From positions 1,240,001-1,304,000 of the forward strand of contig JAGPYM010000004.1 in the NCBI GenBank assembly GCA_020736575.1: DNA of 64,000 nt, in the 5' to 3' direction. The position numbers and the translations under genes are program-made. The notes beneath the pieces are model-generated. The model saw only the letters and a program-made list of their open reading frames with translations. It searched no databases and was not told the origin of the DNA. This DNA comes from Thelonectria olida (lineage: Eukaryota > Ascomycota > Sordariomycetes > Hypocreales > Nectriaceae). Shown here one piece after another: positions 55,401 to 64,000 of the stretch (its first letter is position 1; every line of letters starts with the position of its first letter).

Positions 55401-58184
55401 ATCAAGGCTTGTTCCTTGCCTCGAGCGACGTAACACAAAGCAACAGACAACACGCGATTTCAGACGCACCATGGCCCCAAAGGGCAAAAAGTTGATGGGT
55501 TGCAGCTCACCATGCTCGTCCCCAGCTTCTGAGAGCGGGCGGACAGTGGTAGTTACAGGCATGGGCATATAACTTTGACTTCTTGCCTGCCTGCCTGCCC
55601 CAACAACCCTGCTCCACAGGCAGTATCGAAAGCATTCCGGAGATAAGTCCAGCTCATTGGTCTAGCATGGCGAGCAACACCCAAGACCGATGCACAGGCG
55701 GTAACTCAAGACTCCTTCGTTTGTCCCAGTCCTCCCATGATTGGCCTAGGGTCCATTTGAGGGGAGGGTGTAGAATTAATCTTCTGCCCAGTACCTGTTA
55801 CAATTTTCATACAAGTCAAGACCAAATACAACAGGAAAGAGTTGCGAGATGCAGTTTATCTCGAGTATCACAGCCACAGCGGTTCTACTCCACCTCATCT
55901 GCAAGGTCTGTCGTGAGAAGCGGCATGGTTCGATGAGGCACTCTTGGCAACGCCATAGACGACGACAGGACAACAGAAAACTAGCGAGATGAGGGGATAT
56001 GCGGTGCCGTTCTTCCTCGCAAGAGACGGCCAGAACAGTGATTCTGTGTCAACGGGTGTCACACACCGTAAGGACGAACGTCGTGTGCTGAGCCGACCAC
56101 ACAGCATTGAATACCAAGTGGCAAGAGCTACATCTTGATTTGCAATAGGTCCCTCGAAGTTTGGTAATCTCACCCCGCAAGGTCCGGGTCTATCAATAGA
56201 TCCTCGGTCGGCAAACGCTTGATTAAGACATCAAGGCCGAGATACGATACATGGTGTGCAGTGGTGAGATGGACCGCCTGCTTCAATGTTTGGAGGCTGC
56301 GCAGGCCTCAGCAAGCGGGAAGACCCCAGTCGAGTTTCCTATCTCATCGCCTTGCAGAAAGCTGACCAATCGTGGTCCTTTCCGTCGTTTGTTTCAACCA
56401 CCATTACCCTCATTACCACCCTGGACACATGGTCGGGTTTCGCGAAGCTTGGTACCCGTGACTCCCGGCGTATCGATGGCAATGGAGATGCAAGGAGCCA
56501 TCCCATCGGAGTGGAACTGGTGCAATGCCAGCTGCAATGCCAGCCGCTCCATCCGGGAAAGCGCATCCGGTGACGCCCCATTCACACCGCGTTCTTTTAT
56601 CATGAGGCGGTCACGGGGTGTCATGAGGTGTGTTTACCCTGATTTGAACCATGAATCCCTTCATCGAACTGCGTTGCTGGGCCGCATTCATGTATATTGA
56701 ATCCGATTTATAGCGTACCAAGTGAGGTCAGCTCATGTCAGGTGGTCGTCCGAATCCTCCCTTTCGTAGACCAAATTCTGAAGCGGCAGGGTCTTTTAGT
56801 TCAATGCTCCCCAAAGCACTTGACTCTCCTCCCTTCCAAGGGTGCAGGGGACTTGCCCATCACACAGGCCTGGTCTCTCGGAGATCAAAAGAGCAGCTCA
56901 TGATGCGAGCCGTGCTGCCAAAAGATATACATGGGCAGTCTTGTATGCAACTTGCGCAGTAGAGAACCCCCCGAAGAGGCACCTCCTCTGCCGCAACTGC
57001 GCTGCGCAACTACAAGGGTAAGCAGATGAGATACCGATATGAGACCCCGTCCAACGGATCGGGAATTACATGGTCGTAGAGACACGATGATCCTCATCAG
57101 GACTAACGCGTCCTACAATCGTGATCTTGAACGGCCCGAGTGAAACTGGCACTGGCCATATTCTAACCTCGTGTGAAGTCTGCGATAGACGCGTGTCTAA
57201 GCGTCCCGGAAGGGTTGGGAGTGATCCGGGCCGTCAGCGCTGCCGGAGGAGTTCCTGGCGAGGTGACTAGCATCAATGCGTGTCGTCTTGGGCGGGATTC
57301 CCTCGGATAAAAGTGAGGTTAACTCAGGGAGTTACCTGATCTGGGGTCATACCTCCGGGGCTCATTCTGATTCATCTGACTCAGAAAGCCGCCGTGTTGA
57401 CAATGACGCCCGGGTGACGATACAATGGGAGAACCCAGTTGAACGTGCGAAGTAACCCAACCCCGGAGAAAAGACCCCAGCAGCCCTGCTCGGTCACTTA
57501 AGAGCTCCGACGGCGTGGAACCAACCCTTTGTGTAACACACTTGCATGAGGGGTATCTATCAGGCGTACGCAAGAGGCAGAAAAGAGTGCGGCGGGAATG
57601 CTGAGGCTTGGCTCCTCATGACGACTATTGATGCGAGAGGCCGTAAATTGCGATGTCAATGCCCTCGCTTCCGTCAAAGGATGCAAGGGGTTGCCTGTCG
57701 ATCGCAAGCGGTCTCGTATTTGTTGACGTGGACAAGCGAGGTCGTTGCTGACTTTCCCAAGGTTCATCTTTCGGTGAATGGTAATTATAGCAATGGAAAA
57801 CGTCTAGAGATATTAGTGAAAGACACCGCCAATGCGTAGGGAAGTTCTTTTTCCGAAGTAGACGTCAGCCGTTTAGATGGGGAGTCGGTGACGCACGGTG
57901 ACTCACCGTATGCAGCAGGGCGTAACGGCTCAGTCTCACACTGTCCGGGCCGGCCCCACCACCTTCCGCAGCGCGAGATATCAGGCATCAGCTCAGCCAT
58001 TCGAACTTGACCCTGTCTCCGTAGCTTGAAGCCTTCATCAACCAACAGCGTCAGACGGGCCAAGCCTCATCAAACATCCATTCAATAAACCCCCACAGCC
58101 CTATAATCTTACAATTTCCGAACACGATATTAGCGTATTCCTTGACAGCAAGCCACTCGAACCATCCTTTTGACGACTTTCACC

Positions 58185-58902
58185 ATGGCTGGCAAGAAGG
58201 GGGAAAACTCCAAGAAGGCGGCTGGTAACAGCCGCAAGGCCGAGGCGGCCGCCCAGAAGGCTGCTGCCGAGGATGCTCGGCGAGAAGCTGCCGAGGATGA
58301 CAAGTGGTCGAAGGGCGCCAAAAACAACTCAAAGAAGTGAGTAGCGACCACTACGCCGCGAGGCTTGATGTGTATGCATGCCGTTTGTTGACGCTATTAT
58401 TAGGGAGGCTGATGCTGCCAAGAAGGCCGATGCTGCCAAAAAGAAGGCCGAAAAGGATGCCCTCCTTGCTGAGGAAGAAGCCAACACTCCCGGCAAGGTC
58501 AAGAAGAATAAGGCGCCCGTGAAGAAGTCACGCGGCCTCGACCTTGAACAGCTCGACGACGACAAGCCCTCAGCCCTCAGCGCTTCCGGCATCGATAACG
58601 CATTGGACGCTCTGTCGCTGACGCATGGAGGCGAAGAGGGCAAGGTCGACAGGCACCCTGAGAGACGATTCCCGGCAGCCTACGCCAAATACGAAGAACG
58701 CCGCCTCCAGGAGATGAAGGCAGATGGTAGCGGGGTTGGTCTGCGCCAGGAGCAACGCAAGCAAAGAATCCGAAAGGAGTTTGAGAAGCATCCCGATAAC
58801 CCCTTCAACCAGGTGACGGCTTCTTATAATGCTACGAGGGATGATATCCAGCAGATCAAAAGCCAGGAGAAGTCGAAGATCGAGAAACGTCTCGGACAGT
58901 AG
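58185..58902 (+). CDS. CCDC124/Oxs1-type ribosome-associated coiled-coil protein
   Basis: Two exons, 58185-58336 and 58404-58902, encode 216 aa. The intron (58337-58403) has a GTGAGT donor and a TTATTAG acceptor. The N-terminus is Lys/Ala-rich and helical (GENSKKAAGNSRKAEAAAQK), as in Lso2/CCDC124, where this part binds the empty ribosome. After a charged coiled coil comes VKKSRGLDLEQLDDD and the family's C-terminal box, about residues 132-190, with HPERRFPAAYAKYEERRLQEMK and EFEKHPDNPFNQ. The length fits fungal and animal CCDC124 (about 210-225 aa). Known members stabilise idle ribosomes during stress recovery; the fission yeast member Oxs1 is linked to oxidative stress. The start ATG has a good context (CACCATGG). 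Confidence 0.93.
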
Positions 58903-59292
58903 TGGTGGACGCTAGACTTGCATTTGAGAGCGATCTGGCACGATGGTAATAGATGGATGAGATCGGTGGGAAAAGTTACAACAGCGATGGTACCATGCTT
59001 ATAATTAGATTGCCATTGGATTCTATCCATCAAACCAGGTAGGTAGGCACTTGAAGAATTTTATATTTTCCGCTTGTACGTAACCTTTGTCTCCAAAGTC
59101 GTCGAGGATGTAACCCCGCAACCCCGCTATCCGCCTTGTCTTCTGTCCGGCAGAATCATAGACCGCCCGCTTCACCGCCCAAGCGTGTCTATAGCGGCTG
59201 ATACGCGACTACGTCAAGCTATCGCGAAAGCTGTATATCCCTACGATACACACAAGCACCTTTCGCTCGCGCAGCGTCCAGATTGAAGCAGA
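58903..59292. other. Intergenic region
   Basis: This is 390 bp between the CCDC124-type gene and the E2-like gene, on the same strand. It includes a GGTAGGTAGG element at 59038-59047 and an AT-rich patch near 59060. No other feature was seen. Confidence 0.5.
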
Positions 59293-60439
59293 ATGGCCTC
59301 CCTAAAGGCGGGAGCCCTACCTTCCATTCGCCGCCAGCAACTACTATCCGAATTGTCCGTAACAAGCTCCCATCTATGAATACCGCTTGGCTAACGGGAC
59401 GATCAGTGCCGGGCTCAAGCAGGCTTGTCCCGAAGGGATGTTTATCAGTTTGACTCCTGGAGATCCTACCCTTTGGTCAGGTGTGCTTTTTGTTCGAAAT
59501 GGTGAGTTTCGGAGGGGTGCGATTTGGTCCTTGACCCAAACACTGACACCGAGCTTAGGTCCTTACTCTCCCGCGGTCCTCCGATTCCAAATATCATTTC
59601 CCGACTCCTATCCTCAATTGCCGCCGCTCGTTACCTTTTCGACCGAGCTGTTCCACCCTCTTCTCACGCCTTTAACGACTTATATGTACACAACTGACAT
59701 CCAAGATAGCGGAACCGTCAGTGCGTCTGATCAAGAACGACTTCCCCCTGGAGGGTTCAGCCTCCGCCATGGGTTCCCGGAGTGGTTTGGGCGGGGAAGG
59801 CGGAGGAATAGACAGTCTACCGGTCAGCATAGTACCAGCTCGGGCCCCGGTCAGGATACTGGCAGTAGCCTGAGCACACCGGCATCAAAGGCATCCTCAG
59901 AGGGGCAAGTGCCATCCTACGCACAAACAAGCAAGAAGGGGGTTTCGACATACGATATCCTGCAATATATCCGAAGCAATTTCAATGATGAAGAGGCCTT
60001 GGACTCAATACCGTTGTCAGCGGCGGGGAATCCGGGAGCTTGGTATGCCTGGCGAACCTATCGACGAGGAGCAGGGAAGTTCTCTGAAGATCCAGCCCAA
60101 ACAGAAGGCCCTCCGAAACCAGATGGGCTGAGCCCGGAAAGTGAGCCAGATGCAGCCAAGAAAGACCAGAACCCTGGTGTCCGGCCGCCTTCTGAGTGGG
60201 ATTGGGACGGTGTCTGGGAAGATAGAGTCAAGAAGGGCATCGCTACAAGTCTATCTGAGGCGGTTCTCTTTGGTGGAGGTACTACATCTGATGACTTGGT
60301 AAGTCGCCCAGAGATTCCAGTCGAAACTTTCAACAAATACGCTCCTAACCATCGAAAGCTACGGTTCCTAGCAATGGAGGATAACGACGTTGCGTCTGTG
60401 CAGGAGAATATTCGGCGTTCCCTAGGAAATCAAGCATGA
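59293..60439 (+). CDS. E2-like ubiquitin-conjugating enzyme variant (UEV; AKTIP/FTS-like), no catalytic cysteine
   Basis: Three exons, 59293-59354, 59407-59501 and 59559-60439, encode 345 aa. Intron 1 (59355-59406) has a weak GTCCGT donor but a GGCTAAC branch and joins LLSEF to AGLKQACPEGMF. Intron 2 (59502-59558) is 57 nt, a multiple of three without stops, with CTGAC before the acceptor; it joins VRNG to PYSPAVLRF. The UBC fold is clear over residues ~10-130: LTPGDPTLWSGVLFV, FQISFPDSYPQLPPLVTF and LFHPLLTPLTTYMY, where active E2s have HPN and the catalytic Cys. Neither is present, so the protein cannot carry ubiquitin by the usual thioester. The C-terminal half is disordered, with ISTYDILQYIRS-like and WDWDGVWEDRVK segments. 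Related proteins act with Hook in vesicle or endosome transport; that role here is inference. Confidence 0.85.
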
Positions 60440-60978
60440 GGGTCGTTGTGTCCGGTTTGGTGACATCTACCATTATGCGCCAAGAGATGGGAATGCTTTT
60501 CCTTCACTAGTATCTGCTTCAGTCCGTTGAAATTGCAACTAACGCCTTGGAGGTGTGCATGGGTCGGCCGAGATAGTCTCGGGTTAGACTTCTTTCCCAC
60601 TTGTGTGCTTGCGTACGTACCTGCCTTGTCATTACTTGAGCACTACCGCGCGGAAGGAGTGCCTCTGATACCCATCAACAAAACGATACATCATTTCCCC
60701 ATTCATCATTCTTGCAGTAGTGCTTTGGCCTCGCTCCTTATTGACTCGCTAGAGCCTCCTTTTCTTGTGGCATCTCTGACAAATCAACTCAAGCCAAGTC
60801 GCCCACCATAGCACGCCCCTTAGGAACGAGCCTGAATCTACTCCCGAGCCTCGAGGACTCTCGCAGTGATCCAACCAGAATCCAGCCTTGTCAGCACTTG
60901 TTATGCAGCTGCATGAACTCCGCTTTGGACGTCGACCCAAATCAACCAAACACTACGATCGACAACTTCCCCTCGATC
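60440..60978. other. Intergenic region
   Basis: This lies between the E2-like gene and the next gene, on the same strand. The ATG at 60913 is in frame with the following gene and could be its true start. Otherwise no feature was recognised. Confidence 0.5.
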
Positions 60979-63029
60979 ATGGCGTCCACGGAGAGCAGTG
61001 CGATTCCTCTGGCAGAGCTCCACGCCAACTGGCAGCAGACGGTACAGGATGAGCCGAGCCCCTTACGGATAGTCAAACAAGGCGACACTCACGGCAGAGA
61101 GGAGACAACTGGCTGCAAGAGCACATCGACAGACGACGTTACCAGGCTCGAGCCTAGGTTTCGACCCCAGGCCGAAATGCATACCGCCCTCAAACACATG
61201 AGACCTGAAGGGATCCGGAAAGCGGCGGGGAAAGAGAACTTTGCGGTTGATGGCAAATTCAGCCTATCTCATGCGCCGGAGGCCGATCCCCTTCGCGCCA
61301 TGCAGGATGTTGAGCGATGGGCGAGGGATGATAGTCCACCTCAACCATGTCGTCGGCTTGGACTATCTGGCGCCTTGACGGTGAGGAAAACACGACGATC
61401 ACAAGCCGAACTGAAGGAGACTTAGGGCGGTCCTTCGTCTGCTGCCACCTTCTCAGCTGGATATGGCATCCGTCGGGCTCCAAAGGCACGTCCTCCCTTA
61501 TCCAACCTCCGCGATACATGTGCAGATTCCATTCAGCCATTCACTCTCGACCACCGAGAGTGCTCGCTCGGGCTGCCCCCTCCGATGGAGGGGATGAAAG
61601 TCTTGGAACGGCCGGGACCGGCATATGTGCTAGCCCCCCATGTCGAGGTCACGTCAGGGGTGGCCGCTCTCGATGCCGGACAACACACCTGGTGGGTGGC
61701 CATTGAGGTTTCTGGTCGACCATCCCCCATTGCGGGCGGGGTGTCGAACTTGGGTGTTCGTGAGTGGTCAAGAACTCGCATGGGACGGTGTTCTGGCCTT
61801 GAGCAAGGTTTGAGGATGGACATTCCAAGTTTGAATTATGGGTTTGCTGACAGACGCTTCAGAAGGTCAGTTTGAATTTGGTAGTCTTTACGATCTCAGC
61901 GTCGAGGTGTTGCCCACTGGTAACTCATCCATCTTGCAAGTATTGCAAGAACAGTCTTTCCCGGTGTAGGTTGCTTTGGACGTTATAGTAAGTTCTATGG
62001 GTGGAGGGCTGACGAGCAGGGTGCAGAACTCTTAGTATTGGATCAATGGTACTCATTCTGGCACAAGTCCGGATCGACATCAAACAGACACCAAAAATGC
62101 GTAAATCACGGCCTGCACGCGCCCGAGAAACGTCGGAAGATTTAATCGAGGATATTGCGGCGGAGCTGGGCGACTGCGAGGTGGGGTATGCGCATGTTCG
62201 ATTGTCATACCGTCACACAGCCTTCCCCTCTATGATGGATACAGAGGCCAGGAGTAGGGGCAGCGGCGTATCTAGCGTACAGAGCAGGGTCGATACAGTG
62301 GCGACGGCATCGGTGAAACTCCACAACTCTCTGTCACCATGGTCCCCTCCTCCTGCAAGAAGAGCCGAGTCCTCTCTGCTTGCAGTAATTGAGCGACACT
62401 AGGGGGTCGAGAAAGCTGGGGAGACAATACTACAGATGGGCAACGACGGCTGCGACTCTCGCACAACCACTGAGATGAACGCTGTGCAGTATACGCAGAC
62501 GACCAAGGTTTGGCCTGGAATAAACGCGAATCATGATGCGTATGGGATTTACCTGCCGGTAACTTCCGCTTACGCGGCACCACCCGTGCCCCCTAGGCAT
62601 GCAAGTCTTCAGAGAAGCATTCGGGTCCGAAGGTCGAGCGCAAGTGCAGATGTGGCGAGAAATTCGCCAGGACAAGGGAGCCCGAAAGACATATCGGTTT
62701 CGAAGTGGGAGAATTTAGCACCGCTTAGTTCAGCTCAGGCGAGAAGACGACCGTCTAGCTGCGTAACTAACAAGGGTTCAGCCGGCGTGGGACTGCAATC
62801 TCCGGCAAGGCCTGACGAAGAAGCTGACTTTCTCGGGGGCGGCTTATGGAAGAAAAGGTCGCTCGGGGCCGAGACCTTCAGGGGCTTGTTCCCAGCGAAG
62901 GCTGATCTATCGACGGCGGCTCGGGAGCAGGAGGCTAGCAGAAGCGGTCCAGTGCGGGACACATCATTACCTCAAGCCAGAATGAAGAAGGATGCAGGTC
63001 GATGGGGGGGATGGGGCGCATGGTTCTAA
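60979..63029 (+). pseudogene. Conserved fungal gene interrupted by an in-frame TAG (Trp to stop)
   Basis: Four exons can be joined in one frame: 60979-61380, 61426-61759, 61863-61965 and 62027-63029. The introns are 45, 103 and 61 nt with GTGAGG, GTGAGT and GTAGGT donors; CTGAC branches are clear in the second and third. The joined protein would be 613 aa apart from one TAG at 62400-62402, between IERH and GVEKAGE. The frame stays open for 208 more codons to a natural stop, ending in GRWGGWGAWF, a Trp-rich C-terminus I associate with this family. Conserved-looking pieces before the stop are HVEVTSGVAALDAGQHTWWV, GSLYDLSVEVLP, SFPVTLSIGSMVLILAQVR and EDLIEDIAAELGD. The family often has HWG at the TAG position, so TGG to TAG is likely. 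Start could also be 60913. I cannot name the family or function; read as is, the product has 404 aa. Confidence 0.65.
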
Positions 63030-63149
63030 CTTCCAAACGAGCGTGAAAAACAAGGGGTCTATTCGTTGGCTTATGCACCAACACGTCAATAGATCTTTTA
63101 TTACTTCTAGCACGGCTTTCTCGCAGGTCAATACCTGCTCAACTCAACT

Positions 63150-64000
63150 CTACTCATCAAGCTCGTCCTTCCAGGGGATGGAGACCTGAGCACCTTCGCG
63201 AGAAACCGTGATGGCAGAGGCCTTGTTGGCTTTGGCGACAGCCTCGTCAATCTTGAATTTCTGCTCCTGGTCCACAATGGAGAGGGCATAAGAGCCAACA
63301 AAGGTGTCACCAGCAGCGGTGGTGTCAACAACCGTGGTCGAGATTGCGCTCACCAAGTCACTCTTACCGGCCTTGTTAACGTAGTACACGCCGCGGCCTC
63401 CGAGAGTGATAAGCAGGTTCTTCACGCCGCGCTCAAGGAAGAGAGCACCCGCGCGGTCAAGGCCTTCACGGGTCTCAAGCTCGGACTCTGGAAAACCCGA
63501 GAGAATCGAAGCCTCAGTCTCGTTTACGACCAGGTGGTCAAGGCCATCGTATGCGTCAGCGGGTAGCTCCTGAGCTGGAGCAGGATTTAGCAGGACGGGG
63601 ATTCCGGCGGCCTTGGCCGTCTTCAGTGCCCGCAAAACCACTTCCAAGGGGATCTCGAGCTGCATGATGAGCAGATCAGGGCGGGGCCCACGCACGGCGT
63701 GGTAATCCTCGGCGTGAAGGGAGTGGTTAGCCTCCGGGGACAGAATGATACGGTTCTGGCCCGAAGGCTCATCAACAACAATGATGGCAATGCCTGTGTT
63801 CATTTCCCTGCGCACGGCAACTCCTTCGATATCAACTCCATAGGAACTCAGGCTATCACGAAGGACCATGCCGTGACCGTCGCCTCCAACAGCACCCGCC
63901 ATGGCAACGATTGCAGACGACCCATTCAGGTCCGATGCGCGGGAAAGTTTAGCGCACGCAACAGCCTGGTTGGCGCCTTTGCCGCCAGGCGAGGTGACGA
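63150..64000 (-). CDS. RBK1: Ribokinase, PfkB family (partial, N-terminus outside window)
   Basis: A minus-strand frame runs from the window edge to a stop at 63150. The first visible residues, VTSPGGKGANQAVACAKLSR, are the N-terminal substrate-binding signature of ribokinase; the true start lies beyond 64000. Further PfkB landmarks follow: GAVGGDGHG, GIAIIVVDEPSGQNRIILSPEAN, LLIMQLEIPLEVV, VLLNPAPAQELP, LVVNETEASILSG, TLGGRGVYYV, and the catalytic anion-hole motif DTTAAGDTFVGSYA. AAGD in place of GAGD is normal for ribokinases. The enzyme phosphorylates D-ribose at O5 with ATP, feeding the pentose phosphate pathway and nucleotide synthesis. No intron is visible in the part seen. It is convergent with the interrupted gene, 120 bp away. 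Confidence 0.95.
   Translation of the reverse strand, partial: VTSPGGKGANQAVACAKLSRASDLNGSSAIVAMAGAVGGDGHGMVLRDSLSSYGVDIEGVAVRREMNTGIAIIVVDEPSGQNRIILSPEANHSLHAEDYHAVRGPRPDLLIMQLEIPLEVVLRALKTAKAAGIPVLLNPAPAQELPADAYDGLDHLVVNETEASILSGFPESELETREGLDRAGALFLERGVKNLLITLGGRGVYYVNKAGKSDLVSAISTTVVDTTAAGDTFVGSYALSIVDQEQKFKIDEAVAKANKASAITVSREGAQVSIPWKDELDE

Larger units (their letters stand above)
48089..58184. other. Very long gene-free interval (10.1 kb) between divergent genes
   Basis: No frame in this interval shows a recognisable domain, and I could not assemble conserved exons across splice signals. The longest frames (219 codons at 54208-54867 minus; 202 codons at 48469-49077 minus; 170 codons at 50376-50888 plus) are rich in Arg, Ser, Pro and Gly and look like chance. 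Base composition is not AT-rich, so it does not look like a RIP-degraded transposon graveyard. TG and GAGAGT/GAGCAT microsatellites lie at 49225 and 49422. Non-coding RNA genes or a fast-evolving orphan gene cannot be excluded. Confidence 0.55.

Noticed and set aside
56649..56658. GATTTGAACC, another tRNA B-box-like sequence
   Set aside because: The flanking bases do not form a T stem and no cloverleaf can be drawn.
48089..58184. Idea that the desert is a RIP-inactivated transposon
   Set aside because: Base composition is not AT-rich, TA dinucleotides are not in obvious excess by eye, and no transposase or reverse-transcriptase remnant or terminal repeat was seen.
63333..63358. AAGD in place of GAGD in the ribokinase catalytic motif
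   Set aside because: AAGD is common in true ribokinases, so it is not a sign of lost activity.

Overview
The window is nuclear DNA of a filamentous ascomycete (Pezizomycotina; the overall look suggests Sordariomycetes, perhaps Hypocreales, but the sequence does not settle this). Almost every gene is split by short introns of about 45-121 nt with GT(A/G)xGT donors, CTAAC/CTGAC-type branch sites and YAG acceptors. Coding and intergenic base composition is similar. Intergenic stretches carry homopolymer runs, TAGG/TACC tetranucleotide arrays and other microsatellites. I found no convincing tRNA, rRNA, CRISPR or transposon.

Region 1-25 kb is gene-dense and mostly housekeeping. In order it holds: the C-terminal part of a fungal transcription-factor-like protein (+, cut by the left edge); the proteasome alpha-5 subunit (-); the gamma-tubulin complex protein GCP2/Spc97 (+); an SNF2 ATPase with an internal RING finger (-); the SRP68 subunit (+); a small membrane protein (+); mitochondrial Hsp70 Ssc1 (-); a WD-repeat-like protein (+); an L-2-hydroxyglutarate dehydrogenase-like flavoenzyme (-); and an unnamed coiled-coil protein (-).

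Region 25-48 kb holds fewer genes: a PH-domain protein (+), a single-pass membrane protein with a short internal repeat (+), a Ppr1-like Zn2Cys6 transcription factor (-) and an MFS transporter (-). These are separated by gene-free stretches of 6.8 kb and 5.4 kb. A further 10.1 kb without a supportable gene lies at 48.1-58.2 kb.

Region 58-64 kb is dense again: a CCDC124/Oxs1-type ribosome-associated protein (+), an E2-like (UEV) protein without a catalytic cysteine (+), a conserved multi-exon gene interrupted by an in-frame TAG (+), and the C-terminal part of ribokinase (-), cut by the right edge.

The genes form no single pathway or cluster; the window reads as an ordinary chromosome-arm segment. 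The points most worth a second look are the gene at 60979-63029 with an apparent Trp-to-stop change, the long gene deserts flanking regulatory genes, a GC-AG intron in the proteasome gene, two introns that are multiples of three without stops, and a habit of very short first exons. Gene models were assembled by eye from splice signals, frame continuity and remembered family sequences; no database search was run.
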